64,000 nt of DNA from assembly GCF_913778665.1 (NCBI RefSeq), contig NZ_CAJYVQ010000014.1:1-64000 (forward strand), given 5' to 3'. How positions within the stretch are numbered: position 1 is the first letter of the stretch; each line of letters opens with the position of its first letter. The position numbers and the translations under genes were made by a program. This DNA is from an uncultured Stenotrophomonas sp. (GTDB lineage Bacteria; Pseudomonadota; Gammaproteobacteria; Xanthomonadales; Xanthomonadaceae). The notes beneath the pieces were generated by a model. That model was not told where the DNA came from. It ran no database searches and saw only the letters and a program-made list of their open reading frames with translations. Below, piece by piece: positions 1 through 7,425 of this stretch.

Positions 1-41
1 GCGGCCGGCAATCACCCGTGCTGCCGGCCCGCGGCCGGCAC
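1..41. repeat. SMAG-like GTAG hairpin repeat
   Basis: Palindromic sequence built on GCCGGCC/GGCCGGC (arms 22-29 and 33-40), followed by CTACC, the complement of the GTAG-type head of Stenotrophomonas REP elements. The first ten bases look like the end of a partner hairpin that lies outside the window. It sits just past the tatD stop codon. Confidence 0.6.
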
Positions 42-48
42 TACCGGA

Positions 49-846
49 TCAACCCACGTCGGGCAGGCGGAAGAACGCGCGCGCGGCCGCCGTGGCATTG
101 GCCGCGGTCACCGCCACGTCTTCGCCACGGTCGCGCGCCAGTTCCTCGACGATGTGCGAGAGGAACATCGGTTCGTTGCGGCGGTCCTTCGGCATCGGCT
201 TCAGCGTGCGCGGCAGCAGGTACGGCGCGTCGGTCTCGATCATCAGGCGGTTGGCCGGAATGTTCTTCACCAGTTCGCGCAGGTGCGCGCCGCGGCGTTC
301 GTCGCACAGCCAGCCGGTGATGCCGATGTACCAGTCCTGGTCCAGGTAGTCGAACAGTTCGTCGCGTTCCCCGGTGAAGCAATGCACCACTGCCGGGCCA
401 ATGCGACCTTCGACGTTCTTCATCTGGGCCATGAAATCGGCATGTGCGTCGCGCTGGTGCAGGAACAGCGGCTTGCCATTGTCCGAAGCCAGCTGCAGCT
501 GGCGCTCAAACGCGCGGTGCTGGGCCGGGCGCGGCGAGAAATCACGGAAGTAATCCAGCCCGCACTCGCCCACCGCCACCACTTCCAGGTGCGCATGCAG
601 CGCGCGCATCTCGGCATCGCATTCCTCGGTGTACTCCACCGCATGATGCGGGTGCACGCCGGCGGTGGCATACAGGAAGCCCGGATGCTGCTGCGCCAGC
701 TGCAGGGCCAGCGGCGAGTGCTCGCGGCTGGCACCGGTGATGACCATCTGCACCACGCCGGCCTGCCGTGCGCGGTCCAGCACGGCGTCACGGTCGCGGT
801 CGAAGGAATCGTGGGTCAGGTTGGCGCCGATATCGATCAGGTGCAT
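49..846 (-). CDS. tatD: TatD-family metal-dependent hydrolase (DNase)
   Basis: A 265-residue TIM-barrel metal-dependent hydrolase; characterised TatD proteins are 3'-5' exonucleases and deoxyribonucleases acting in the cytosol. The family signatures are present in order: an N-terminal DIGANLTH, then VGECGLDYFRD carrying the metal-bridging glutamate, PLFLHQRDAH, VVHCFTG and IETDAPYLLPR near the C terminus. The length matches the family (about 260). I chose the ATG at 846 because the conserved core begins right after it; an ATG two codons upstream (852) is equally possible and neither has a clear ribosome binding site. The gene is divergent from hrpB with a 67-base gap. Confidence 0.92.
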   Translation of the reverse strand: MHLIDIGANLTHDSFDRDRDAVLDRARQAGVVQMVITGASREHSPLALQLAQQHPGFLYATAGVHPHHAVEYTEECDAEMRALHAHLEVVAVGECGLDYFRDFSPRPAQHRAFERQLQLASDNGKPLFLHQRDAHADFMAQMKNVEGRIGPAVVHCFTGERDELFDYLDQDWYIGITGWLCDERRGAHLRELVKNIPANRLMIETDAPYLLPRTLKPMPKDRRNEPMFLSHIVEELARDRGEDVAVTAANATAAARAFFRLPDVG

Positions 847-913
847 GGTCATCGCGGGGGAAAAGTGCCCGCGCATTGTACCTGCGCCCGCCGTGGCCCC
901 TTATCCTTTGCAC

Positions 914-3418
914 ATGAACGCCCCGCTCTTCCCGATTTCCCCGCTGCTGCCGCAGATCCAGCAGCACCTGGCCGCGCAGCCGCGGCTGGTGCTGGAAGCA
1001 CCGCCCGGCGCCGGCAAGACCACCCAGGTGCCGCTGGCGCTGCTGGATGCGCCGTGGCTGCAGGGCCGCAAGGTCATCCTGCTGGAGCCACGCCGGGTGG
1101 CCGCACGCAGCGCCGCGCTGTTCATGGCGCGCCAGCTCGGCGAAGAGGTCGGCGGTACGGTCGGCTACCGCATCCGCTTCGAGAACAAGGTCTCGGCACG
1201 CACCCGCATCGAAGTCGTCACCGAAGGCATCCTGACCCGCATGCTGCAGGACGACCCGATGATGGAAGAGGTCGGCGCGATTCTGTTCGATGAATTCCAC
1301 GAGCGCCATCTCAGTGGCGATCTGGGCCTGGCGCTGGCCCTGGACGTGCAGGCGCAACTGCGCGACGACCTGCGCCTGGTGGTGATGTCGGCCACGCTGG
1401 ATGGCGAGCGGCTGGCACGCTTCCTCGATGCACCGCGCCTGAGCAGCGAGGGCCGCAGCTACCCGGTGGCGGTCAGCCATTTCCCGGCGCGCCGCGACGA
1501 GGCACTGGAACTGCAGGTGCGTCGCGCGGTGCAGCAGGCCCTGGCCGAACACCCCGGTGACCTGCTGGTGTTCCTGCCCGGCCAACGCGAGATCGCGCGC
1601 GTGCTGGCGGGCCTGCAGGAATCGCTGGACGGCAGCGTCGAGGTGCTGGCGCTGCACGGTGAACTGCCAGTAGAGCAGCAGGCGCGCGTACTGCAGGCTG
1701 CCAGTGACGGACGCCGCCGCGTGGTGCTGGCCACCAACGTGGCCGAATCCTCGGTGACCCTGCCCGGTGTGCGCGTGGTGATCGACAGCGGCCAGGCACG
1801 CGAACCTCGCTATGACCCCAACAGCGGTTTCACCCGGCTGGACGTGGTGGCGATCGCGCAGGCCTCGGCCGATCAGCGTGCGGGCCGTGCCGGACGCGTG
1901 GCTGAGGGCGTGGCCTGGCGGCTGTGGCCGCAGTCGCAGCGGCTGGAGCCACAGCGCCGCGCCGAGATCGATCAGGTGGAACTGGCCGGGCTGGCACTGG
2001 AACTGGCGGCGTGGGGCAGCAGCGACCTGCGTTTCCTCGACCCGCCGCCGGCCGGCCCGATTGCCGCAGCACGCGAACTGCTGCAGCGCCTGGGCGCGCT
2101 GTCGGACACCAGCGCGATCACCGCGCTCGGCCGCCGTGTGCTGGCGCTGGGTACCCACCCGCGCGTGGCGGCGATGCTGCTGGCCGCGCCGGATGCGCGC
2201 GCGCAGGCGCTGGCAGCAGATCTGGCCGCCCTGCTCGAAGCGCGCGATCCGCTGCGCCAGGGCGGCGATGCCTTGGCAGCGCGCTGGCGCGCACTGGCCG
2301 CGTTCCGTAACGGCCGTGCACCGGGCGACGCCAATCGCAGCGGGCTGGCCGCGATCGATGCCGCCGCCAAACAGTGGCGGCGTCGCCTGCACTGCGAGGC
2401 CGCGCCGCCGGCCAGCATCGAAGCGCACGAACTGGGTGACCTGCTCGCGCATGCCTTCCCCGACCGCATTGGCGTCCAACATCCCAACGATCCATTGCGC
2501 TACCTGCTGGCCAATGGCCGCAGCGCGCGCCTGCACGAGTTGAGCGACCTGCGTGGCGAACCGTGGCTTGTGGCCAGCGAACTGCGCTTCGAGGCACGTG
2601 ACGCGCTGTTGCTGCGCGCAGCACCGGTGGACGAAGGTGCCCTGCGCAAGGCATGGCCGGAGCGTTTCGTCACTGAAGATGTGGTGCGCTGGGACAGTGA
2701 ACGCCGCGCCCTGGTTGCGCTGCGTGAAACCCGTTTCGACCTCATCGTGCTGGACAGCCGCTCGGCGGGCCGGGTCGATCCGCAGCACGCCGCACAGGCA
2801 CTCACCGATGCGGTGGCCGAGCTCGGACTGCAGGCATTGCCGTGGACCGAAGGACTGCGCCAGTGGCAGGCGCGGATCGAGTCGCTGCGGCGCTGGATGC
2901 CGGAGCTGGACCTGCCCGATTGCAGCGACGACGCCCTGCTGGCTACGCGCGCGCAATGGTTGCAACCCGCGTTCGCCGGCAAGAGTCGCCTGGATGCGCT
3001 GGATGAGTCCAGCTTCGGCGAAGCGCTGAAGTCGCCGCTGGAGTGGTCACAACGGCAGCTGATCGAGCGCCACGCGCCCCCCCGCATCACCGTGCCTTCA
3101 GGCTTGGAGCGGCCGATCACCTACGCGCTGGACGGCGAGAGCGGTGAGCCACTGCCACCGGTGCTGGCGGTGAAGTTGCAGGAACTGTTCGGCCTGGCCG
3201 ACACCCCGCGCATCGCTGATGGCCGCGTGCCGCTGACCCTGCACCTGCTGTCGCCCGGCGGCCGCCCGTTGCAGGTCACCCAGGACCTGCGCAATTTCTG
3301 GGAAAACACCTATGCCGAGGTGAAGAAGGAAATGAAGGGCCGTTACCCGCGCCATCCATGGCCGGATGACCCGTGGACGGCAACGGCCACGCACCGCGCC
3401 AAGCCGCGCGGAACGTGA
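914..3418 (+). CDS. hrpB: ATP-dependent RNA helicase HrpB
   Basis: An 834-residue DEAH/RHA-type helicase. Seen in the sequence: Walker A PPGAGKTT near residue 35, the DEFH box in LFDEFHERH, SAT motif III in VVMSATLD, the DLLVFLPGQREI motif in the second RecA domain, and QRAGRAGR motif VI. A long C-terminal HrpB-specific region ends with the conserved block FWENTYAEVKKEMKGRYPRHPWPDDPW. In Xanthomonas hrpB influences mRNA processing, but its exact substrate is not defined. The reading frame is open for another 83 codons upstream, but the family starts at the ATG at 914 (MNAPLFPISPLLP). The stop is followed within a few bases by a SMAG-like repeat. Confidence 0.94.
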   Translation: MNAPLFPISPLLPQIQQHLAAQPRLVLEAPPGAGKTTQVPLALLDAPWLQGRKVILLEPRRVAARSAALFMARQLGEEVGGTVGYRIRFENKVSARTRIEVVTEGILTRMLQDDPMMEEVGAILFDEFHERHLSGDLGLALALDVQAQLRDDLRLVVMSATLDGERLARFLDAPRLSSEGRSYPVAVSHFPARRDEALELQVRRAVQQALAEHPGDLLVFLPGQREIARVLAGLQESLDGSVEVLALHGELPVEQQARVLQAASDGRRRVVLATNVAESSVTLPGVRVVIDSGQAREPRYDPNSGFTRLDVVAIAQASADQRAGRAGRVAEGVAWRLWPQSQRLEPQRRAEIDQVELAGLALELAAWGSSDLRFLDPPPAGPIAAARELLQRLGALSDTSAITALGRRVLALGTHPRVAAMLLAAPDARAQALAADLAALLEARDPLRQGGDALAARWRALAAFRNGRAPGDANRSGLAAIDAAAKQWRRRLHCEAAPPASIEAHELGDLLAHAFPDRIGVQHPNDPLRYLLANGRSARLHELSDLRGEPWLVASELRFEARDALLLRAAPVDEGALRKAWPERFVTEDVVRWDSERRALVALRETRFDLIVLDSRSAGRVDPQHAAQALTDAVAELGLQALPWTEGLRQWQARIESLRRWMPELDLPDCSDDALLATRAQWLQPAFAGKSRLDALDESSFGEALKSPLEWSQRQLIERHAPPRITVPSGLERPITYALDGESGEPLPPVLAVKLQELFGLADTPRIADGRVPLTLHLLSPGGRPLQVTQDLRNFWENTYAEVKKEMKGRYPRHPWPDDPWTATATHRAKPRGT

Positions 3419-3421
3419 GCG

Positions 3422-3497
3422 GTAGTATCGGCCGCTGGCCGGCAGTGCTTTCCACACGGTGGCACGAGGCTGCCGGCCAGCGGCCGGCACTACCGGG
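3422..3497. repeat. SMAG-like dimeric repeat
   Basis: Two inverted GTAG-type hairpins. The arms at 3429-3445 and 3470-3486 are perfect complements (core GGCCGCTGGCCGG), bounded by GGTAG on the left and CTACC on the right. The structure can form one long cruciform or two short hairpins. It lies immediately 3' of hrpB and may act as a transcript end or mRNA stabiliser. Confidence 0.75.
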
Positions 3498-3644
3498 CGG
3501 GGACGCGGTCGGCCGCACCGGGTGGGGACCCTGCCCGATCCTGAATGGCTGCGGTAGAGTCACGCCACGCGCGACGCCGCCTGACATACCGTTTACGGGC
3601 AACAAGCGACACTGGACTTCGACCCGAGGCAAAGGACCCCACGC

Positions 3645-4019
3645 ATGAGCAAGCTGACCGTAATCACCGACCGCGCTCTGGAGCGCGCCCTGGAACTGGC
3701 ACACACCGCCGGCGACGGTCTGAAGAGCGCCGGTGGCAGCCTGCGCAATGCGGACTGGATCAAGACCGGCGCCGCCATCGGCGCAGTGAAGACCGGTGGC
3801 AAGGTCGCCACCAAGTTCGCACGCCGCAACCCGGCCGTGACCATCGCCGCTGCTGCCGTCGGTGTCGGCCTGCTCGGCTATGCGCTGTATCGCAAGCAGC
3901 AGAAGAAGAAGGCTGCCAGTGGCCATGTGGTGGATGGACAGGCGCAGCGAATCCATGCCCGTGACCGTCGCAACGACACGGTGGTGGATGAGCACAGCGA
4001 TATCGGCAGCGATGCCTGA
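3645..4019 (+). CDS. Small conserved single-pass membrane protein, unknown function
   Basis: A 124-residue protein I do not recognise by name. An amphipathic, Ala/Gly/Lys-rich N-terminal half (residues 1-63) precedes one predicted membrane segment around residues 64-84 (TIAAAAVGVGLLGYALY). A basic stop-transfer cluster (RKQQKKK) and a hydrophilic acidic tail with several Asp/Arg follow. The layout fits a short inner-membrane anchor protein. The start ATG has an AAAGGA Shine-Dalgarno about ten bases upstream. It is monocistronic, with hairpins on both sides. Codon use is typical of the window, so it is probably a real native gene. Confidence 0.65.
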   Translation: MSKLTVITDRALERALELAHTAGDGLKSAGGSLRNADWIKTGAAIGAVKTGGKVATKFARRNPAVTIAAAAVGVGLLGYALYRKQQKKKAASGHVVDGQAQRIHARDRRNDTVVDEHSDIGSDA

Positions 4020-4035
4020 GGCTGCCCGGGCCGGA

Positions 4036-4112
4036 GCCCTTCCTGCGGGAGGGATCTGACCCCGATTCCCCAGCAGCCACATGAGGGCCGGACGCCGCAA
4101 GGCTGCCGGCCC
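4036..4112. terminator. Hairpin pair between convergent genes
   Basis: The arms GGGCCGG (4085-4091) and CCGGCCC (4106-4112) form a stem followed on the plus strand by TTGCTGTTT, suitable as a bidirectional terminator for the converging small membrane gene and pseudouridine synthase. Just upstream, 4036-4062 contains CCTTCCTGCGGGAGG plus GGGATCTGACCCC, which resembles half of the hairpin at 59673-59707. Confidence 0.45.
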
Positions 4113-4120
4113 TTGCTGTT

Positions 4121-4669
4121 TCAACCTATCTGCCGCCACTGACCCGGCTGCAGATCCTCCAGCCGGTACGGCCCCATCGATACCCGCACCAGCCGCAACG
4201 TCGGCAGGTTCACCGCTGCGGTCATCCGTCGTACCTGGCGGTTGCGACCCTCGCGGAGGGTGATTGCCAGCCAGCTGTCGGGAACGGTCTTGCGGAAGCG
4301 CACCGGCGGGTCGCGCGTCCATAGCGACGGCGCCGGATCGAGGCGTTCGATCTTTGCCGGCAGCGTCGGCCCATCGTTGAGCACCACGCCGTCGCGCAGC
4401 TGCTGCAGCTGGTCGTCGCTGGGCGTGCCTTCCACCTGCACCCAGTAGGTCTTGTCGGCCTTGTGCTTCGGGTCGGTCAGTTTGTGCGCCAGCGTGCCGT
4501 TGTCGGTCAGCAGCAGCAGGCCCTCGCTGTCATGGTCGAGCCGGCCAGCAGCGTACACGCGCGGCGGCAAGCCGAACCCGGCCAGCGTCGGCCGCGGCGG
4601 CACGCTGCGGTCGGTGAACTGGCAGAGCACGTTGAAGGGCTTGTTGAAGGCGATCAGCATTGAGGGCAT
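4121..4669 (-). CDS. rluE: RsuA/RluE-type rRNA pseudouridine synthase
   Basis: A 182-residue RsuA/RluB/E/F-family pseudouridine synthase. The catalytic-aspartate motif GRLDHDSEGLLLLT is at residues 43-56, and the substrate-binding block LREGRNRQVRRM and the strand PTLRLVRVSMGPY follow in the usual order. There is no N-terminal S4 domain; together with the short length this matches RluE, which modifies U2457 of 23S rRNA in E. coli, rather than RsuA or RluB. The frame is open upstream to 4900, but homology begins at the ATG at 4669 (or 4660, MLIAFNKPFNVLCQF). The assignment to RluE rather than another short RsuA-like enzyme is by inference. Confidence 0.85.
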   Translation of the reverse strand: MPSMLIAFNKPFNVLCQFTDRSVPPRPTLAGFGLPPRVYAAGRLDHDSEGLLLLTDNGTLAHKLTDPKHKADKTYWVQVEGTPSDDQLQQLRDGVVLNDGPTLPAKIERLDPAPSLWTRDPPVRFRKTVPDSWLAITLREGRNRQVRRMTAAVNLPTLRLVRVSMGPYRLEDLQPGQWRQIG

Positions 4670-4716
4670 GGCAGGCGACGGATGGCACATTGTCCCATGC
4701 CGCGCGCCACCCGCAG

Positions 4717-4788
4717 CGCCGGGCCATGCCCGGCGGATACACAGTACGTCCATTGCGGCGCCGCTGCGCTGGCCGGGCGTGGCCCGGC
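4717..4788. repeat. Two short hairpin repeats (REP-like)
   Basis: Hairpin 4717-4735 (CGCCGGGC, loop CAT, GCCCGGCG) and hairpin 4772-4788 (GCCGGGC, loop GTG, GCCCGGC). They fill the gap between two minus-strand genes and look like a further subfamily of the small palindromic repeats. Confidence 0.5.
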
Positions 4789-4797
4789 GCCAACCCC

Positions 4798-5655
4798 TTA
4801 CGGCTTGATGAAGCGCAGGGTCATGCGATCGCTCTCGCCGATCGCCTGGTACCTCGCGTCGTCGGCCTTGTCGTGCTGGTTGGTCGGCGGCAGCGTCCAC
4901 ACACCGTTCGGGTGGTCCTTGGTATCGCGCGGGTTGGCATTGACCTCGCTGCGCGCATCCAGCTTGAAGCCGGCGGCCTCGGCCATCGCGATCACCTGCT
5001 GCTGGCCGACATAGCCGGTGTCATCGTCGTCGGCCACGTCAGACTTGGCGCGATGCTCGACCACGCCCAGCACACCACCCGGCTTGAGTACGTTGAAGAA
5101 GCCCTGGAACATGCCTTGCGCCTGGCCGGCCTTGCGCCAGTTGTGCACGTTGCGGAAGGTCAGCACCACGTCGGCTGAATTGGCCGGGCCGAACACCGGC
5201 CTGGCCGGATCGTAGGCGACCACGGCGGTCTTGCCGAACTGCGCCGGTGCAGCGGCGTATTTCTTTTCCAGACTGTCGCGGCTGCGCTGCTGGTAATCGC
5301 GGCCACGGCCTTCGGCCACCGCCATCGGATCGACCACGGCGGCGATGTAATGGCCCTTGTCATGCAGCAGCGGCGCGAGGATTTCCGAGTACCAGCCGTT
5401 GCCGGGGGTGATCTCGATGACGGTCTTTTCCGGCGCGACCTTGAAGAAGGCCAGCGTCTGCGCGGGATGGCGATAGCCGTCGCGCTTGATGTTGTTGGCA
5501 TCGCGGGTCGGCGCCTTCACCGCCGCATCGATGGCAGGTGAGACCTGGATCTTCGCCGGCGCCACCGTGGCGGGTGCGGCAAAGGCAGGAACGGCAGCAA
5601 GCAGGGCCGAGGCAAGCAGCAGGCGGCAACCACGCAGGGACGAAGCAGGCATCAT
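4798..5655 (-). CDS. Exported SAM-dependent methyltransferase-like protein (COG4798 type)
   Basis: A 285-residue protein with a signal peptide (basic start, LLLASALLAAVPAFA, cleavage after residue about 27) and a class I methyltransferase fold. Motif I is VIEITPGNGWYSEILAP, and an acidic strand end follows in IAAVVDP. A later segment, GGVLGVVEHRAKS, matches predicted exported methyltransferases. The start at 5655 has GGAG eight bases upstream; a second ATG follows directly at 5652. An SAM-dependent enzyme with a periplasmic targeting signal is odd because SAM is cytosolic, so the real activity is unclear. The gene is divergent from the aldo/keto reductase. Confidence 0.8.
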   Translation of the reverse strand: MMPASSLRGCRLLLASALLAAVPAFAAPATVAPAKIQVSPAIDAAVKAPTRDANNIKRDGYRHPAQTLAFFKVAPEKTVIEITPGNGWYSEILAPLLHDKGHYIAAVVDPMAVAEGRGRDYQQRSRDSLEKKYAAAPAQFGKTAVVAYDPARPVFGPANSADVVLTFRNVHNWRKAGQAQGMFQGFFNVLKPGGVLGVVEHRAKSDVADDDDTGYVGQQQVIAMAEAAGFKLDARSEVNANPRDTKDHPNGVWTLPPTNQHDKADDARYQAIGESDRMTLRFIKP

Positions 5656-5824
5656 CGGGACGACTCCAACGGAAGATGCGGCGAGACTAGCAGTCGCAGC
5701 GTCCCAGGTGTTCACAAAACGTTAGCGGCGTGCGCGTCGCGGAACACTGTTTTGTGGTCGTCGCCGCAGCACGGTCACACAACGCGCTCTATTCTGAAGC
5801 ACTTCCCCCAAGGAGTCCGTGCCC

Positions 5825-6781
5825 ATGACGGCAACCCGCGAACTGGGCCGCTCCGGCCTGCATGTACGTCCGCTCGCCTTCGGTGGCAACGTGTTCGGCT
5901 GGAGCGCCGATGAGAAGGCCAGCTTCGCCCTGCTCGATGCCTTCGTCGATGCCGGCTTCAACTTGGTCGATACCGCCGACGTGTACTCGGCCTGGGTGCC
6001 CGGCAATGCCGGTGGCGAATCGGAAACGCTGATCGGCAAGTGGTTCGCGCGCAGCGGCAAGCGCGACAAGGTGGTGCTGGCGACCAAGGTGGCCAAGTGG
6101 GCCGAGCGCCCCGGGCTGACCCCGGACAACATCAGTGCGGCGGTCGAGGACTCGTTGCGCCGCCTGCAGACCGACGTGATCGATCTGTACCAGGCCCACG
6201 AGGACGATGAGTCGACGCCGCTGGAGGCGACGCTTGCGGCATTCGGCCGCTTGATCGAGGCCGGCAAGGTGCGCGCGATCGGTGCCTCCAACTACAGCGC
6301 CACACGCCTGGCCGACGCGCTGAAGGTCTCCACCGACTACAAGCTGCCGCGTTACGAAACCCTGCAGCCGGAGTACAACCTGTACGACCGCGCCGGCTAC
6401 GAGAAGGAACTGGAACCGCTGGTGCAGCGCGAGCAGATCGGCGTGATCGGTTACTACGCCCTGGCCAGCGGCTTCCTCAGTGGCAAATACCGCAGCCCGG
6501 CCGATGCAGCCAAGAGCCCGGCGCGTGGCGAGAACGTGGTGAAGCGCTATCTGAACCCGCGCGGCCTGCGCATCCTGCAGGCACTGGATGACGTCGCCAG
6601 CAAGCACGGCGCCAGCGCTGCGCAGATCGCGCTGGCGTGGCAGATCGCACGGCCGTCGATCACTGCGCCGATCGTCAGCGCCACCAGCGTTGAACAGCTG
6701 CACGATCTGCTGGCGGCGGCCAACCTGTCGTTGAGCGTGCAGGACGTTGCGCAGCTGGATGCCGCCAGCGCGGAAGCCTGA
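5825..6781 (+). CDS. Aldo/keto reductase
   Basis: A 318-residue NADPH-dependent aldo/keto reductase with an eight-stranded barrel. The catalytic tetrad positions are recognisable: Asp and Tyr in LVDTADVYS, Lys in LATKV, and His in LYQAHEDD. The NADP-binding end of the barrel is represented by ALAWQIARP and APIVSATSVEQL. The substrate cannot be told from sequence. The ATG at 5825 is chosen over the in-frame GTG at 5819 because AGGAG at 5811-5815 is nine bases from the ATG and only three from the GTG. Confidence 0.9.
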   Translation: MTATRELGRSGLHVRPLAFGGNVFGWSADEKASFALLDAFVDAGFNLVDTADVYSAWVPGNAGGESETLIGKWFARSGKRDKVVLATKVAKWAERPGLTPDNISAAVEDSLRRLQTDVIDLYQAHEDDESTPLEATLAAFGRLIEAGKVRAIGASNYSATRLADALKVSTDYKLPRYETLQPEYNLYDRAGYEKELEPLVQREQIGVIGYYALASGFLSGKYRSPADAAKSPARGENVVKRYLNPRGLRILQALDDVASKHGASAAQIALAWQIARPSITAPIVSATSVEQLHDLLAAANLSLSVQDVAQLDAASAEA

Positions 6782-6788
6782 GTTGGAG

Positions 6789-6807
6789 TGCCGGCCGCTG
6801 GCCGGCA
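6789..6807. repeat. Solo SMAG-like hairpin
   Basis: TGCCGGCC, loop GCT, GGCCGGCA just after the aldo/keto reductase stop. It is a single-unit relative of the dimeric repeats elsewhere in the window. Confidence 0.6.
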
Positions 6808-6831
6808 TTGCACACATACCGAAGAAAATAA

Positions 6832-6880
6832 TTGAACAAAATGGTTGCGCACGACTAAATCGTGGTTTATCGTGCGCACC
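6832..6880 (+). promoter_or_regulatory. AT-rich promoter overlapped by a large imperfect palindrome
   Basis: The local sequence is strikingly AT-rich for this window. TTGAAC at 6832-6837 and CTAAAT at 6855-6860 are 17 bases apart, a plausible sigma-70 promoter. A palindrome spans 6843-6880: outer arms GGTTGCGCACGA / TCGTGCGCACC and inner arms TAAA / TTTA around TCGTGG. Its left half overlaps the putative -10 region, as expected for an operator. Confidence 0.4.
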
Positions 6881-6908
6881 TCGTTTCAACAACCACTGGA
6901 AACCTTCC

Positions 6909-7010
6909 TTGAACGCGCATTTCGTCGCCATCGCCAAACTGCTGCCATGCCTGCGCATGGGCGTGCTGGCGCGCGCGCTCGGCAAGGAAGACCAGCTGAC
7001 AACGGCCTGA
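6909..7010 (+). CDS. Possible 33-residue peptide
   Basis: This is a tentative frame starting with TTG at 6909 (GGAAA eight bases upstream) and ending at TGA 7008-7010, just before a hairpin and a terminator. The peptide is mildly hydrophobic (FVAIAKLLPCL, then GVLARALGKEDQ). No relative is recognised. It is listed because it is the only short frame between a plausible promoter and a plausible terminator; the transcript may equally be non-coding. Confidence 0.2.
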   Translation: MNAHFVAIAKLLPCLRMGVLARALGKEDQLTTA

Positions 7011-7021
7011 TACCCGCCCTG

Positions 7022-7093
7022 CGGAGATCGGCCACCCCGATCTCCGAGGCTTGACGACGCCCTCGGAACGCACGTCCCGGGGGCGTTTTCGTT
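7022..7093 (+). terminator. Hairpin followed by rho-independent terminator
   Basis: Hairpin 7022-7046 has ten perfect pairs (CGGAGATCGG / CCGATCTCCG, loop CCACC). A second stem, ACGCCC (7057-7062) with GGGCGT (7081-7086), runs into TTTTCGTTT, a plus-strand terminator. Together they imply a transcript of about 230 nt starting near 6867 and ending before the tRNA-like array. Confidence 0.5.
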
Positions 7094-7211
7094 TGCGTCG
7101 GCACAAGGACCCGCGATGCCAGAACTGCGCCCCGCGCGGCAACCCGCCGCTCACTGACCAGGTTTTCCCGCCCCGCCGGAGGATTTTCTCCGCGTGCATG
7201 GCAGCGCCTGG

Positions 7212-7256
7212 ACATTATCTGCATCGCATCAAAACATTATCGCTCGCCGATAATGT
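7212..7256. promoter_or_regulatory. Operator-like repeats ahead of the tRNA-like array
   Basis: Perfect inverted repeat ACATTATCG (7234-7242), five-base spacer, CGATAATGT (7248-7256). The half-site ACATTATC also occurs directly repeated at 7212-7219, 22 bases upstream. The right arm contains GATAAT, close to a -10 hexamer. The spacing and position suggest binding of a dimeric regulator controlling the RNA array and possibly slipin-rtcB. No sigma-54 (GG-N10-GC) promoter, the usual partner of RtcR, was found here. Confidence 0.45.
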
Positions 7257-7261
7257 CGATG

Positions 7262-7314
7262 GCGTGCACCCTCGACTACCAACGGTCCCGTTTCAACCAC
7301 GGGCTGGTGCGCGC
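7262..7314 (+). ncRNA. Putative tRNA-like module 0 (T-arm within a 9-bp stem)
   Basis: A 9-bp outer stem (7262-7270 with 7306-7314, one G-U pair) encloses a small hairpin (ACC/GGT, 7278-7286). It also encloses a textbook T-arm: CCCGT (7287-7291), loop TTCAACC (7292-7298), ACGGG (7299-7303). The loop matches the T-loop consensus TTCRANY. There is no CCA end and no D-arm. It is supported mainly by sharing the T-arm motif with the two modules downstream. Confidence 0.35.
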
Positions 7315-7359
7315 GGCGTTGCCGTAGCGTATGCCGGAGGTCGCGGACATGCCATCGCC

Positions 7360-7424
7360 TGGATCGCCTGCTGGAGGCAGGCGCCGGTTCGCCGGCACGC
7401 GGTTCGATTCCGCGCGGTTCACCA
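7360..7424 (+). ncRNA. Putative tRNA-like module 1, anticodon loop replaced by UUCG
   Basis: It folds as a compact cloverleaf. The acceptor stem is GGATCG (7361-7366) with CGGTTC (7415-7420), including two G-U pairs, followed by ACCA (7421-7424). The D-like arm is CCTGC/GCAGG with loop TGGAG (7367-7381). The arm at the anticodon position is GCCGG-TTCG-CCGGC (7383-7396), a stable tetraloop with no anticodon. The T-arm is CGCGG-TTCGATT-CCGCG (7398-7414). It therefore has the parts recognised by CCA-adding and T-arm-binding proteins but cannot decode. It lies one base upstream of module 2. The structure is read by eye, without covariance support. Confidence 0.5.
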
Positions 7425-7425
7425 C

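Noticed and set aside
788-2965. A 725-codon minus-strand frame
   Set aside because: Antisense of hrpB, which carries all helicase motifs; the shadow has no domain-like features.
6909-7093. Amino-acid attenuator (thr/ilv-type leader peptide)
   Set aside because: The peptide has no run of a single amino acid class and no biosynthetic gene follows the terminator.
7205-7330. Sigma-54 promoter for slipin-rtcB
   Set aside because: Candidate TGG...TTGC pairs have 13 rather than 10 bases between the GG and GC elements.
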